The notes beneath the pieces are model-generated. The model was not told the DNA's origin. It ran no database searches and saw only the letters and a list, made by a program, of their open reading frames with translations. A DNA stretch of 64,000 nt, from the NCBI RefSeq assembly GCF_963259705.1, contig NC_081844.1, forward strand, positions 28,722,294-28,786,293, read 5' to 3'. This DNA is from Myotis daubentonii (Eukaryota > Chordata > Mammalia > Chiroptera > Vespertilionidae). This document shows positions 1-12,525 of the stretch, piece after piece. The position numbers were made by a program, and so were the translations under genes. The first letter of the stretch is position 1. Every line of letters starts with the position of its first letter.

Positions 1-76
1 TCAGTTTCCCTGTAGTTGTAAGGTATTCTGGGTAATACCACCTCACTGGGTGGTTGTGACAGTTATTATAATTAAA

Positions 77-406
77 CTAGAGGCCTGGTGCATGACATTC
101 GTGCACTGGGTGGAGGGGCTCCCTCAGCCCAACCTGTTCCCTCTTGCAGTCCAGGACCCCTGAGGTGACCTTAGCACTGTCACAGAGGTGGGGAAGGCTC
201 CCGCCACCTCCACTGCACTCGCCAGCCATGAGCTGGGCTTCTGGCTGAGTGGTGCTTCCCCTGTGGGAGCGCACTGACCACCAGGGGGCGCAGCTCCTGC
301 ATTGAGCATCTTCCCCCTGGTGGTCAGTGCGTGTCATAGCAACTGGTCGTTCCTCTGGTCTTTTGTTGTTCGGTCAATTTGCATATTAGCCTTTTATTAC
401 ATAGGA
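77..406 (-). mobile_element. Non-autonomous Helitron (HeliBat-type)
   Basis: Read on the minus strand, the element begins with TC, has an A/T-rich 5' end with the motif GGCTAATATGCAAATTGACC, and ends in a short GTGCA...TGCAC hairpin followed by CTAG. These are the ends typical of vesper-bat Helitrons. The inside holds the family's characteristic inverted segments around CCACCAGGGGG. There is no transposase or helicase ORF. Boundaries were read by eye. Confidence 0.8.
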
Positions 407-1029
407 TGAACCTTTGCCCCACTCCTGCAATGCCACAGGCACAGTGGGGATGCTTTTCAAAGCCTCTGATATTTACTGAATGCATTTAGGGGTTCCTGTA
501 TTTAAAAAGTTTTTTTTGTTTGTTTTTTTACTAGGCTGAAACTATTTCAGCAAATTCTCTCTGGGCTTAAACTTTGGGTTCTTAGTGAGCCTAAAATTGT
601 ATTCTGAGGAAATTGTTGAAGACAAAAAGGGGAAGTAGAGTCAAAAAGAAAAAAATATATATAATATTGGCCCCTTCTACATATAATATTGGGGAAGTAG
701 AGTCAAAAAGAAAAAAAATATATAATATTGGCCCCTTAAATATATATAATAGTGTCCCTCATTGCATCTCCTTCTCCCCCTTAGAACAATACACCATATA
801 AACAGATTACATTTTCCCCTTTACATGGGCTCAGAGCGAAACTTACAGCCAACTACGACTTAATATGAAGCACTTTAGAGCATGGGGAATAGGCACCACC
901 CTTCTCACAGACACTGATTCATGTTTTCCTCTTCTCTGTTTTCCTCCCTTAAGTTTTAGCTTTTTGTGCATGGCTTTATATTCCTTTTTACTTTGAATGA
1001 GAAGATGTATACGTGCATAAATACTATAT
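407..1029. other. A/T-rich intergenic or intronic DNA with a short tandem duplication
   Basis: No gene is visible. At 629-740 a segment of about 60 bp containing AGTAGAGTCAAAAAG and ATAATATTGGCCCC occurs twice in direct orientation. The rest is unique A/T-rich sequence. Confidence 0.6.
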
Positions 1030-1250
1030 TAATGGCTCGCTGGTGTGGTTGAGTATTAACTTATGAATCAGGAGGTCACAGTTCAATTCCCAGTTGGAGC
1101 ACATGCCCAGGTTGTGGGCTTGATTCCCAGTGTGGGTCGTGCAGGAGGCAGCTGATCAATGAGTCTCTCTCATTGTTGAGGTTTCTCTCTCTCTCTCTCT
1201 CTCTCCCTCTCCCTTCTTCTCTGAATCAATAAAAATATTTTTTAAAAATA
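1030..1250 (+). mobile_element. VES SINE
   Basis: This is a tRNA-derived bat SINE. It has a degraded A-box-like start, a B-box-like GTTCAATTCCC, the body motif GGAGGCAGCTGATCAAT, a (TC)n stretch and an AATAAAAATATTT tail. Confidence 0.85.
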
Positions 1251-1967
1251 CTATATTAATGAAAAAATGCCTTAGAGATATACAGCATTTTCATGGATTA
1301 GGGGCTTTTAGGCTGATGTCCATAAATTCCTGGGTTTTTCCAGTAGCAATTGAAATTGAAGCCATGATGAGGAGGAGTTCACTAGCAAGGGCTTAACTGA
1401 TGATTCTTTTCACTCTTTCCAGCCTTGTTTTCCGTTTTCCTTTTCCTCGTTTCTACCTTCTTCCCTCCCCTCCCCTGCTCATTCTCCATGCTCCTCCTTC
1501 CATTTCTCTTTTACCCCTCCCCTCTTCACTCACTTTCTTTGCCCTATTCTTTCCTCTCCTTCAATTATTTTAAAACAGATTACCAGTTATTTCTTGAATC
1601 ATTCATGTCATGGGCAAAGGGCCTGTGGTCCCCCCTTTTTTTTTTTTTTTGTGGAGCCCTCAAACTCAGAATGGTTTTTACATGTTTAAAGGGCTGGAGC
1701 CAAAACACACACACACAACAAAACAAAATACCAGCACAATTTTTTTTAAAAAAAGCAAAATAAAACTGCCTCAAAAAGAGGAATATGTAGCAGAGACTAC
1801 ATAGCCCGTGAAACCTAAAATACTCTGCCCTTTACAGAGAAAGTTTGCAGAGCCTGGAATATATAATTTATGGTATTTTTACCTGTTTCTTTTTACTTTT
1901 AGTTGTGTGTGACTGCTAAGAAAATATAAATTATATTGTATTTTAAATTACCTTGTAGTTTTTTCTT
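1251..1967. other. Pyrimidine-rich non-coding DNA
   Basis: No gene is seen. The stretch 1410-1570 is strongly C/T-rich and there are T and A homopolymers near 1634-1650 and 1740-1755. The small ORFs here are low-complexity artefacts. Confidence 0.6.
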
Positions 1968-2180
1968 TGCTTTTAAAAAATATGTTATTGATTTAACAGA
2001 GAAAGGGAGAGGGAGAGATAGAAACATCAATAATGAGAGAGAATCATCGGTTGGCTGTCTCCTGCACATCCCCCACTGGGGATTGAGTCCAAAACCCGTC
2101 ATATGCCCTGACCAGGAATTGAAACATCACCTCCTGATTCATAAGTCAATGCTCAACCACTAAGCAACACCAGCTGGGCT
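1968..2180 (-). mobile_element. VES SINE
   Basis: Antisense copy of the VES SINE. It shows the reversed tail TTTTAAAAAATATGTTATTGATTT, the GAGAGAGAATCATCGG body and the reversed promoter end CACCAGCTGGGC. Confidence 0.85.
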
Positions 2181-2189
2181 GTATTTTTT

Positions 2190-2415
2190 CTTTTTAATTT
2201 TATTATGCAATTACAGTTGACTTTCAGTATTATTTTATATTCGTTTCCGGTATACAGCATAGTGGTTAGACAATCATATACTTTACGAAGTGTTTCCACT
2301 CGGTATTTCCAGTAGCCACCTAGCACCATACAGATTTACTATAATTTTACTGACTGTATTCCCTATGCTGTACTTTACATCCCCGGGACTGTTTGGACTT
2401 TTTAGTTCCTTCTAC
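2190..2415 (-). mobile_element. Old LINE-1 3' fragment
   Basis: The + strand carries the familiar reverse complement of an old mammalian L1 3' end (ACAGTTGACTTTCAGTATT, GTATACAGCATAGTGGTTAG, TTCCCTATGCTGTACTTTAC). It is a truncated fragment with no ORF. Confidence 0.7.
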
Positions 2416-2654
2416 TGGAAGAACTGCTGGAGGAAATTCCAGTGTCTGTCCGGGGGGGGGGGGGGGCCACACATCACCCTCAGTTCTACCTCTCAGTGTT
2501 GTCCTATAAGTGAAGATCAAGGTGGGAGGCTCAGGGAAGACAGTAGTTATTCCTGTGGCACCAGAATTGGATTTGAATTCCAGTTCTTCTGAATCCCAGC
2601 AGCGGACACACTGCTTGCTTAACCTGTTGACCCTCAGCATCCTCATCTATATGA

Positions 2655-3260
2655 TCAACACTAATAAAAGAGAAAAGTGGTAATTGGCGTACGAGCTACC
2701 CTTTTCATTGGCTAATCAGGGCTATATGCAAATTAACTGCCAACTAAGATTGGCAGTTAACTGCCAACAAGATGGCGGTTAATTTGCATATGTAGGCACA
2801 ATGCAGGGAGGCAAAAGGGAAAGCAGGAAGAAGCCCCCTGCCACTGACAGTGATCAGAAACCCAGGGGGGAGCTAAGAGCTGGGGGGCAGGGCCTCCCAC
2901 CCATGATCGGAGAATCAGGTGCCTTTTCCGCCCTGGCCAGTGATAGCAGGAAGTAGGGGTGGAGCCAGCAATGGGAGCTGGGCACGGTCGAAGCTGGCAG
3001 TCCCAGGAGCTATGGGTCCCTTGCCTGGGCCTAAAGCGAAGCCCACGATCGTGGGGCCGCTGCAGCTGCAGGTCCCCACTGTCCGGGCCGGACGCCTAGG
3101 CCAGAGGCATCAGGCCTGGGCAAGGGGCCAATCCTGTGATTGGAGGGTGATGGGGGTCAACGCCTGAGGGCTCCCAGTATGTGAGAGGGGGCAGGCTGGG
3201 CTCAGGGACACTCCCCCCCACACACACCCAGTGTACGAATTTCGTGCACCGGGTCCCTAG
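2655..3260 (+). mobile_element. Non-autonomous Helitron (HeliBat-type, longer variant)
   Basis: The A/T-rich 5' end has CTAATAAAAG, and there are paired GCAAATTAACTGCCAAC motifs. The 3' hairpin GTACGAATTTCGTGC is followed by ACCGGGTCCCTAG. No transposase is encoded. This variant differs from the shorter Helitrons at 77-406 and 10,285-10,822. Confidence 0.7.
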
Positions 3261-4446
3261 TGTGGGGTATAAGAGTGTATTACTATGATTTATAAGATAT
3301 TCAGTTGTCATCTACAGTCCCAGGATTGAAACTTGGGTTTGAGAGCTTCCAGGTTGGTGAATAGTGGAGGTGTTGCATGGATGGTGGGCATGGAGCACAT
3401 GGAAGCTGGCTCTCCTTCCCCATGCCTTGCCCCGTGCAGCTCTTCCATAGTAAAGAATGTTACATTAACCTGTAATCTAGTAAGTAACATGTTCCTCTGA
3501 GTACTGTGAATTACTCCTGCAAATTAATTGAATCCAAGGAGGAGGTGTGGGAACCTCTGATTTATAGCCAGTGGTTTATCTATTCACATTGTCATTCAGC
3601 AAACATTTCTTGGAGTCTGGGTGCTCACATCCATCTGTGTTGTCTGCAGAGTTCAGCACCCCCTGTGAAATCTCTACTGACTGGTCCCCTGGTATATGAG
3701 TTTCCGATCTGTTCCTTGCGTTTTCCAGCTTCTAGATAATTGTCCACATTGCTTAACTCATGGCTCCACATCTACTAGTATCCCCAAAACCAGCAGTGGA
3801 ACATCTTCAGATCTCTCTCTCTCTGAACTCTGTGTCCCTCAGTGCATCTCCTCTGACCCTGACCCTCCTGCCTCCCTCTCATGAAGATGACATTGGGCCA
3901 CATGACAATCCAGGGTGACCTCCCACCTAAAGATCCTTAACTCAATCCCACTGCAACATCCTTTTGCCATCTGAAGTCACATCCACAGGCTCCAGGGGTT
4001 AGGACATGGACATGTTTGGGAGGCCATTATTCTGCCAGCCACACCTGGGTCCACCACCTTCCAAACTCTGCCTCTATCTCGCCAGATTCTCTTGAGGACT
4101 CTGTCCCCTGGAATAAAACGTCTGCCTCAACTGATCCTCTGCCCTCCCTTTGTCCAATTTAACTCACCTTTCAGGTCTTCACCCCACCCCCAGGTTTCAC
4201 CAAGTCCCCAGATTAGATTAAATCCCCACCTTGAAAGTCACCTGGCACCAGTGGCATGCATGCTATTCCTTATTTATTACCTGCTTCCTTCCATCACTCT
4301 AAGCCCCTAAGGGCAGGGGCTGTGACTCCTTTCACTGCTACATCCTCATACCTGGCACTGCACCTGGAAAACACCTGTCAGTTTGAATTTAGTCACTGCC
4401 CCCTCCCTTCTGCCACACTCCTGGCTTCCTGGTTGCTGTTTGCAGA
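3261..4446. other. Unique DNA with an old LTR-like fragment
   Basis: No gene is visible. About 3,885-4,055 resembles an antisense MaLR-type LTR fragment (AAGATCCTTAACTCAATCCC, CTCCAGGGGTTAGGACATGG). The remaining sequence is unassigned. Confidence 0.5.
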
Positions 4447-4890
4447 TGTATGAGTTTCCTAAGGGCACTGTAACAAAGTGCCACAGACTGGGGGACTTTA
4501 ACAACAGAAATGTGTTATCTCACTGTTCTGGAGGGTGGAGGTTCATGATCAATGTGTTGACATGGTTGGTTCCTTCTGATTGCTGTGGGGGAGAAAGTGC
4601 CCATCCCATGCCTCTCTCCTGGCTTCTGATGGTTTGCTGGCAATCCTTGGCATTCCTTGGCTTGTAGATATATCAGTCCAATCTCTGCCTTCATCTTCAC
4701 AAGGTGTTCTCTCTGTGCATGTCTGTCTCTGTGCCTAAATTTCCCAAATCATATTGAATTAGGGCACACCCTAATGACCTAATGTTAACCAGATCATCTG
4801 TAAGGATCCTACTTCCAAATAAGATCCCATGCACAGGTACTGGGGGTTAGGACTTTAACATCTTTGGGGACACACAATTCAACTTACAGT
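4447..4890 (-). mobile_element. MaLR/MLT1-type solo LTR
   Basis: The + strand shows the reverse complement of a MaLR LTR: CTGTAACAAAGTGCCACAGA, the GGTTTGCTGGCAATCCTTGG block, AGATCCCATGCACAGGTACT and GGGGACACACAATTCAACTT. It is a non-coding solo LTR with no internal region alongside. Confidence 0.75.
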
Positions 4891-5036
4891 ATGAGACTTC
4901 TGCCCTCAGATCATCTTTGCCTCCACCTCTTACATAATTCAGAAAATATAGATAGAGCGACTTAGTATGTATAGTAGACCATTGAGCTGAGGACTGGAAA
5001 TCCCATGGTGAGTCCTAGAAAGCATCTTTTTAAAAA

Positions 5037-5282
5037 TCCTCACCCAAAGATATTTTTTCCATTGATTTTTACAGAGAAGTGAGGAGGAGAGGAGGGGAGG
5101 AAGGGAGGGAGGGAGGACCATTAATTTGAGAGAGACAAATCAATCGGTTGATCAGTTGCCTCCCGCACACACCCAGACCAGGGCTGGGGATTGAACCTGC
5201 AACCCAAGTATTCGCCCTTGAGTAGGAATGGAACCAGTGGACCGGGCTGAGGCTCCAACCACTGAGCCAAACCAGCCAGGGC
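5037..5282 (-). mobile_element. VES SINE
   Basis: Antisense VES SINE with an internal GGAGG/GGGA-rich simple repeat at 5082-5115 and the promoter end GAGCCAAACCAGCCAGGGC. Confidence 0.85.
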
Positions 5283-5599
5283 CCTAGAAGGCATGTCTGC
5301 TTTCAATGTTTGCAAGTGAAGAAAAAAAAGTTTTCAAGTGTGGAAAAGCAGACATGCCTTTAAAATCCCTATCTTTCAGGTTGAATCACCTGGGGAAATT
5401 AAAATGAATATATTTGGTAATTGCAAATAATTGTAAGAACCTATTTCCTTGACCCTTTCCCCATCACCCCTCCTGCTTTTCTGAAGTCTCTGAAAGGCTC
5501 CCCAAGGGTGACTGCAGAAGCTGTGTCATCTCACAGTGCTCCCAGATAAGTATGCTAGATGCCACCTCTAGTCGTCACTGAGTATGAGGCTTCTCATTG

Positions 5600-5745
5600 C
5601 AGCCTCAGTAGCAATATTGCAAAGTGCTATCATTATCCCATTTGAGATACACAGAAAGTGAGGTCATTGTCCCCAGCTGCACACCTCTGAAGTGGTGGAG
5701 ATTTGATTTGCACCCTGTGTCTGACTCCAGAACTTGTGCCTGTCG
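5600..5745 (-). mobile_element. MIR SINE fragment
   Basis: Resembles the reverse complement of MIR (TATCATTATCCCATTTGAGA, CAGAAAGTGAGGTCATTG). Diverged. Confidence 0.5.
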
Positions 5746-6061
5746 CCTATCACTCAATAAGTCACCACTCCAAGCTGATAGGAGAGAAGGCAGATTCAGA
5801 GGGAAAAAGGGCACATGCTGGCCAGAGTTAAATCTGACCCCAAAGGTATGTAGATTATAATTTTTTCCTTTTTTAAGAAACTAAAACTTAGTACAATGGC
5901 ATGCATAGATCTATAAGTGTATAGACAAAGGTGTTGTTTTTCAACAACTTGTTATAAAAATTTTCAAACATACAGCAAGAATGTTGAAAGAATGTTGCAA
6001 TAAATTCTCATATACCCAACACCTAGATTCTACATTCACATTTTGCCATACTTGCTTTATC

Positions 6062-6290
6062 ACACATCCATCCATCCATCCATCCATCCATCCATCCATC
6101 ATCCACCCATCCACTTATCCATTAACCCTTTCATCTGTTTGTCCATCTGTCCATTCATCTATCACCCACTCATTCGTTAATCCTTCCATCAACCCATTCA
6201 TACATCCACTCATCTATCCATCATCCATCCTCCCTCCCTCCCTCCCTCCCTCCCTCCCTCCCTCCCTCCCTCCCTCCCTCCCTTCAATCC
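6062..6290 (+). repeat. (CATC)n and (CTCC)n microsatellite
   Basis: A perfect CATC tract starts the region, then becomes interrupted, and passes into a (CTCC)n tract at 6230-6283. The ORF across it only translates the tetranucleotide. Confidence 0.95.
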
Positions 6291-6312
6291 ACCATATCTA
6301 ATCATCTTATTT

Positions 6313-6530
6313 TTAAAATATATTTTTATTGATTATTAGAGAAAGGAAGGGAAAGGAAGAGAGATAGAAACATTATGAGAGAGAAACATCAATCTGCTGC
6401 CTCCTGCACCTCCCCCCCACACACACACACACTAGGGATCAAGCCCAAAATCTGGGCATGTGCCATGACCAGGAATCAAACAGGTAATGGTTCAATGCTC
6501 AACCACAGAGCCACACTGGTGGCTGGCGGG
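6313..6530 (-). mobile_element. VES SINE
   Basis: Antisense VES SINE with the reversed tail TATATTTTTATTGATTATTA, a (CA)n interruption near 6418-6432, and a degraded promoter end. Confidence 0.8.
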
Positions 6531-6686
6531 GCTAGTCATCTTATTTTTCATGTATTCCAAAGAAGTTGCATTATCAGTACCATCCCCCCCTCCTAAATAG
6601 TTCACCATGTGGAACATTAACTGGAGTACAACATCAGCACCACCGCAGAGAGATGTAAAATATTACCCCTCCCTTTTTCTTTCTTT

Positions 6687-6885
6687 TAAACAATTTTTAT
6701 TTGGATGTAGTTGGTATACAGCATTTTATTAGTCTCAGGCATACAATATAGTGATTCAACATTTACACACCTTACAAAGTGAACACTACACTAAGTCTAG
6801 TAATCATCTGCCACCATGCAAACGTCCCACAATATTACGTTACACCTGTTCCTCCCTCCCCTCTTGCAGCTGTCAGTATTTATAT
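6687..6885 (-). mobile_element. Old LINE-1 3' fragment
   Basis: Reverse complement of an old L1 3' end (TTGGTATACAGCATTTTATT, AACATTTACACACCTTACAA, TAAGTCTAGTAATCATCTGC). Confidence 0.65.
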
Positions 6886-7099
6886 GACTTTTTTCCTTTT
6901 ATATGAAAATGTAATTTAGACCCAGTAAAGTCTATACATCTTCAGCCTATAAGTCAGTGATTTTTATGAGAACCATAGCGCTCGCACGCTCTCTCGCACT
7001 CTCTCTCTCTCTCCCCACTCCCCTCTCCCCTCTCTCCTCTCTCTCTTCTCTCTCTTTGCAGGTTTTTTTTTTTCTTATTACCTTAATCCTTTGGGGCTT

Positions 7100-9770
7100 A
7101 AGTTTAGGAGAGGGAAAATAGATGTTCATGCAAAGTGCTTTCTGGATGGCTGACGATTGCGCTTCTTGGCAGAATCACCCAAAGCAGCTAGAAGGGGTTT
7201 GCGATTGTGCCCTCGCTGCAGGGTCTGACTCTGCTTAGGAAACCAGAGAAGGGCCACAGAACCTTCCTTCGGGTTGGAGCCACTGCACACACTGCCTATT
7301 GAAAGGGGCTCTCCCTCGCCTGCCTGGGAGGGTGCAAGCTTTGGGAAGGGCCACATGCTACATAAACAGGGACTTTCTCCTTCCCTTTGGCTTATTTTTG
7401 TTCCAGAACTAGACCAGAGTTTTTGGTCGAGAACCATAAGTTTTTAACCCCTGGGCAGCACTTGCAATTCTCTTTTTGACAACTGGATTTTGTCTTTGGG
7501 CCAGATTCTTTGGTATTGACATAATTCAGTAATTCTCAGTTAAGAGTGATTTTGTGACCAGAGAACAGTTGCCAATATCCGGAGACATTTTGGTTGTCAC
7601 AACTAGGTGTGGGGGAAAAGGAAGATGGAGGAACTACTGGCATCTTGTGGGTAGAAGTCAAGGATGCTGATAAACACTCACAGTGCATAGGACAGCCCCT
7701 TACAGCTAAGGATGGTCCATCCCCAGTAGACCTTAAGTCCTCCAATCTCTCCATCCTCTAGACCTGTATGGATTTGAGATTGAGTCTGCTTAGGCTCCTT
7801 CAGGGGTCCCCTGTACCATGTACAAAGAATTGCTGAGGTCAGAAAGAGGATGAAGCACCAGAGGGTTATAGAAAACACCCAGGATGAAATCCTATTTGCT
7901 TTTCAACCATGTTCATTTCATTCATCTCTTTGTCCCCAGTGCTTGGTGCCTGGTGATTGGATAATAAATAAATGAATAAGTTGGCAAACTTTTTTTTGCA
8001 CACCTACTGTGTGTCAGATACCCTATGCAGTATTCTAGAATCTAGAGTGTGCAGAAATAAAACACACACATATGAGTATGTGGTTAAGTTCTCTCACGTA
8101 GAAAATTATAGGGTGCTTTGGAAACAGGGAGGGGAGTTATGCATTCTGTCTGTGTGACGCAGTGGGGCTTCATGAATCACTGGACACATCAGCAAAGCCT
8201 TTGAAGGAATGCATGAAGAGAGGGAGGGCAGTCCAGGCAGAGGGAACAGTCCGGGCAAAGGCTTGTAGGGGAGAAGCCATGTCAAACCTTGTAGGAAGGA
8301 GGGGCACTTTGACCTTGCTGAAACACTAGTCTGTGGGGATGTGGCGATTAGGTGAATGGGGGAAGCAGGTCCCAGATCAAGGTGGGCCTTCAGAGCCAAG
8401 CTGGGGAGTTTGATCCTGAGGGTGATGAGAAGGCACTGAAGAATTCAGACCAGGGGAGGGGCATGAACAGTTCTGCATTTTTAAAAGGTCACTCTGTTGG
8501 CTGGGTGCAGGTAAGCTAAGGGTGGAGCTGGAGGCAGAGGATGAGTAAAAAGGTCATTTGAAAAATCAGAGAACATTGAGGACCTGAACTAAGGTAGGGT
8601 GGTTAGCAGAGAGTCAAAAATTACACAGAAGTTTCCGAGGATGGCAGTCCAGGATAGTGTTTCATAGACCGTGCCCCCAGAAGGCTGGCTCTTAAAGCTG
8701 CTATGCCCTCTTATGGCTAAGTGAAATAGAATAGGGGTTCCTTCTCAACCATATGGAGGAAATCCTAGGAATTTATACTTTTTATGCAGCAAATATATGA
8801 GTGTCTACTTTGTGCCATTCACTGGGATTATAGCTATGACTGATGTTGCAGAATCATCTCTCAAAGTTTAGGTTCACATGCTCATTGTGCAGATGAAGCC
8901 AGAACACTGAGACACAGGTGCTTGGAGGGAGAGAAAGGTTAATTACTTCATTTGGCCAGAATGAAAGGACAGAAGAGCAAGATCTCTCAAATCTGTCCCT
9001 CTTAAAAAACAAAAGCAGGGAGTTTTTATGCGGTTAGGGAGTCGGGGAGTGGGAGTTCCAGGGAACTGAGAGAGATTTTTGGTCACACGTAACACTTTCG
9101 CAACAGACTCCTGGGTGTCAGCAGTTGATCACAGTTACCTTGGAGACATTCTTGCCTGCTGCAAAACAAACTCGCAAATTCTCTTGGAGACCTGGTGGTC
9201 ATCTCCTCCTCCTTGACCAACAGACACCACATCAGCAACTTATGACTATTTTTATGAGGACAAAAGGAGTTGAGCAGCAAGAGAGGTTAACATGTGAAGA
9301 AATGCTTAAATTATTTAATTCTAGCTGTCAAAAATACTAGGGACATTAAAATCTACCCTAAGATAGGCCCAGCCCCTGCCCACATGGAGAATTGGAGACA
9401 ATAGACAAGTGAACATATGGGTCCTAAGTTAATTAGAAATATAGAAAATAGGCCTGGGCTAGGGAGGAAATACATAGGATATTGAGGTGGCAAGTGATGA
9501 AGGCAGGACAGTTTGAGGGGTGGTGAGGGTAGACCTCTTGAAGAGGTGACATTTGATTGGAGGCTTGAGGGATGGGAAGAAGCCAGTTGTATAGAATTCC
9601 AGGCAGAGGAAAGAGCATGTGCAAAGGCCCTGAGGTTGGCAAAGTCTTCATGTGTGCTTTCAGCAAGGAGGCCAGTGCAGTACAGCAGAGAGAGGGGAAA
9701 GAAGACCAAGAGGTGGCTGAAGCCAGACCCAAAGGCTCAGTTCAACCCCACTCTCTGCCAATTGCATTTT
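7100..9770. other. Non-coding DNA with old interspersed repeats
   Basis: No supported gene. Recognisable pieces are a (CT)n tract just before (6,990-7,055), an old hAT-type element at about 7,527-7,702, a MIR-like piece near 8,760-8,960, and two related unassigned old repeats near 8,180-8,480 and 9,500-9,690 that share the motif AGGCAGAG(G)GAA(C/A)AG. Confidence 0.5.
7527..7702 (+). mobile_element. Old hAT-type MITE (MER20-like)
   Basis: Contains GGAGACATTTTGGTTGTCAC and the ACTACTGGCATCTTGTGGG block seen again at 23,266-23,415 and, inverted, at 53,640-53,790. The family name is from memory. Confidence 0.55.
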
Positions 9771-10284
9771 TAAAAGTTTTAAGTTAATTCTTTCTGTTGA
9801 GATGTAACTTCTACCCAATAAAGTGCACAAAATGTCTTCGTTGTAAGTGTATGACTCAGTGAATTTTCACATATGTGTAACTTCCCACAACTCAAAGTAT
9901 AGAACATTCTTTTCCTCTGGGACAGGGTTTCTCAGCCTTGATATTTGGGGTGGGGCAACTCTTTGTTGTGAGGGGCTGTCTATGCATTGTAAAATGCTGA
10001 GCACGGCCCTGGCCAACACCCATTAGATGCGAGTAGCACCCACACCTCTCAGTTTGCTTTTCTGGAAGTTTTTAACTTTTGACCACCTTCACCTAATTCC
10101 TACTACGCACTCTGGCAAACACCAGTCTGTTCTCTGTATTATTGAGCACATGGAATTTTATGTTAGATTCCAAAAATACGTGATAACATGCAGTATTTGT
10201 CTTTCTCTGTCTGACTTATTTCACTTAACATAGTGCCTTCAGGGCCATCCTTGTTTTCATAAATGCAAAGATTTTATATATACA

Positions 10285-10606
10285 CTAGAGGCCCGGTGCA
10301 TGAATTTGTGCATGAGTGGGGTCCCTAGGCCTGGCCGGCCATCAGGCTCAATTGGGGTCGTCTTGCCCAGTCCCAATCAGGGCCAGGCTCATTGGGGCCT
10401 GCCAACCAGGGGAAAGGGACGGGGGGAGGGGCCATGGGTGGGTTGGCTGGCCACGAGAAGTTGGCTCTGGGAGTGCACTGACCAACAGGGGGCAGCTCCT
10501 GCATTGAGCGTCTGCCCCCTGGTTGTCAGTGCACGTCATAGCAACTGGTTGACTGGTCATTCCAGTCATTGGGTCATAACGGTCATTTAGGCTTTTATAC
10601 ATGTAC
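10285..10606 (-). mobile_element. Non-autonomous Helitron (HeliBat-type)
   Basis: The + strand begins CTAGAGGCCCGGTGCATGAA and ends in the reversed 5' part GGTCATTTAGGCTTTTATAC. It abuts the next Helitron head to tail. Confidence 0.8.
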
Positions 10607-10822
10607 TAGAGGCCCAGTGCACAAAATTTGTGCATGAGTAGAGTTCCTAGTGGCTGCTGGCTGCTGACTGGGGCCTCCCTTCCCTGGTTTCTGGCTGCCT
10701 GCTGGGGCCTTCCTTCATTCCGTGCTGCCTCCTGTTGGTCAGCACATGTCATAGCAAGCGATCGAACTCCAGGTTGGTCGAACTCCCAAAGGGACACTTT
10801 GCATATTAGGCATATATACATA
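10607..10822 (-). mobile_element. Non-autonomous Helitron (HeliBat-type), shorter copy
   Basis: Starts CTAGAGGCCCAGTGCACAAA directly after the preceding Helitron, and ends with TTGCATATTAGGCATATATA. It has the same orientation as its neighbour but differs internally, so it is a second element rather than a simple duplication. Confidence 0.8.
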
Positions 10823-12289
10823 CACTTTCTTTATACATTCATTCATGAATGGGCACTTAGGTTCCCATATCTTCTTTATTGTAAATAGTGCTGTGATGAT
10901 AATGGGGTGCAGATACCACTTTGAGATAGTGATTTTTCTTTAAATAATTTCCAGAAGTGGAATTGCAGAATTATATGGTAGTTCTATTTAAATTTTGGAG
11001 GAACTTTCATACTGTTTTACACAGTGGCTGTGCCAATTTACATTCCCATCAACATTGCACAAGGGTTCCCTTTTCCCTACATCCTCTCTGACACTTGTTA
11101 TCTCTAGTCTTTTTTATAATAGCCATCTTACAGGTGTGATGTGGTATCTCATTATGGTTTAAATTTGCATTTCCTTAATGATTAGTGGTGTTGAGAATCT
11201 TTTGATGCACTTGCTGCCCATTGGTATGTCTTTGAGAGTGCTTGTCAGGTTTGACAGCCAAAAATGCCAAATGTCCCCTGGGCGGCCATAATTGCCCCCC
11301 TCATTGAAAATCACTCAGTTTCCCTCATGCCTCTTTCCAAACAATGTCTCCATCCCCAGGACACTATTCTGACTTCCCATCCATTAGTCTTACCTGTTCT
11401 TGAACTTGTTATAAATGGAAATATATGGTTCCTCTCTGTGTGGTCTTGTGTGAGTTATGTAACTTTGTGTCTCATTTCTTTCTCTGTGAAATGGGTTGAT
11501 GAATGAAAGTACACTGAGAACTAAATGAGTCATGAAGTCTGCAAAGGGTGTAGCTCAGAAAAAAACATTGAATAAATGCCTCATGTTTATGCTGTGGCTT
11601 AGTGTCAGCTCCCTTGGCCCTGCTGCCCAGCACACAGCAGGTGATCAGTGAACAATATCATGGTGGTTGTTGACTGCTGTACAGCTGGCTTTGGGGATTT
11701 GACCCCAGGCTACCTCCAGCACTCATCTCATTCTCTCTGGACTTTTGATCCTCACAAACTGGCCTTGTCTGTTCTGCACAGAAGCTCCCTTTTCAGGGAT
11801 CACTGACAGCTTCTCTTGAGTTTCCTCTACCTTTGTAGGATGTTTACATGGGGCCTCTGCCTTGTCCCCGAAACCCACTTCTCCTGCTGGTTCAGTGGGT
11901 TTCCACTCTTCTTTCTGACCATCCCTCGGCAGTGTCCTCAGCCCTCTTGTCTTGCTCAGCTTTCCCATTTGCCCCCATCAGTGCTATCTGATAGGGAAGG
12001 CTGGTTTAGGCCCTGGTCAGCCTGGGTACAGCAGGAGCCTGAGTTTATTTACAACTTCATCAGGACAGCCATTCTCTCCATGCACTCACAGAAGTGCAGG
12101 CCAACCTCCCAGACGGTAGCACCCAGAGACCTGCCCCCATCTCTCCAATTCCCCAGTGATCCTGCTAATGTAGGTTAACACCATCAGGGGCCAAGAAAGA
12201 AATATGAATCTCACCCCACCCTGTCATTGCCAAGCTGGGAGAGACAGCACAGAGGTGGGGATATTTGTAAAAGTTATTAATTAAGTAGT

Positions 12290-12525
12290 CCTGGCCTGTG
12301 TGCTCAGTGGTTAGAGTGGCAGCCTGAGCACCAAAGGATCACAGGTTTGATTCCCATCAAGGGCACGTACCTGGGTTGCAGGTTCCATCCTCAGCCCTGG
12401 TCTGAGCATGTGCGGGAGGCAGCCAGTCAATGTGACTCTCTCACATCAATGTTTCTCTCTCTCTTTTTTTTTATCTCTCCCCCATCCCACTCTTCCTTGC
12501 ACTTTCTCTCTAAAAAATGGGGAAG
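12290..12525 (+). mobile_element. VES SINE
   Basis: Sense VES SINE with A-box-like GTGTGCTCAGTGGTTAGAG and B-box-like GGTTTGATTCCC. It lies directly upstream of a second, better-preserved VES. Confidence 0.8.

Larger units (their letters stand above)
9777..11250 (-). mobile_element. Old LINE-1 3' fragment, split by two Helitrons
   Basis: Antisense L1 3' sequence runs from about 9,777 to 10,284 (GTCTTTCTCTGTCTGACTTA) and resumes at 10,823 (GAATGGGCACTTAGGTTCCC, GAGGAACTTTCATACTGTTT). Two Helitrons (10,285-10,822) and probably an old hAT piece (9,925-10,045) interrupt it. Confidence 0.7.

Noticed and set aside
2919..3167. 82-aa ORF
   Set aside because: Lies inside a Helitron.
5981..6301. 106-aa ORF
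   Set aside because: Translation of a CATC/CTCC microsatellite.
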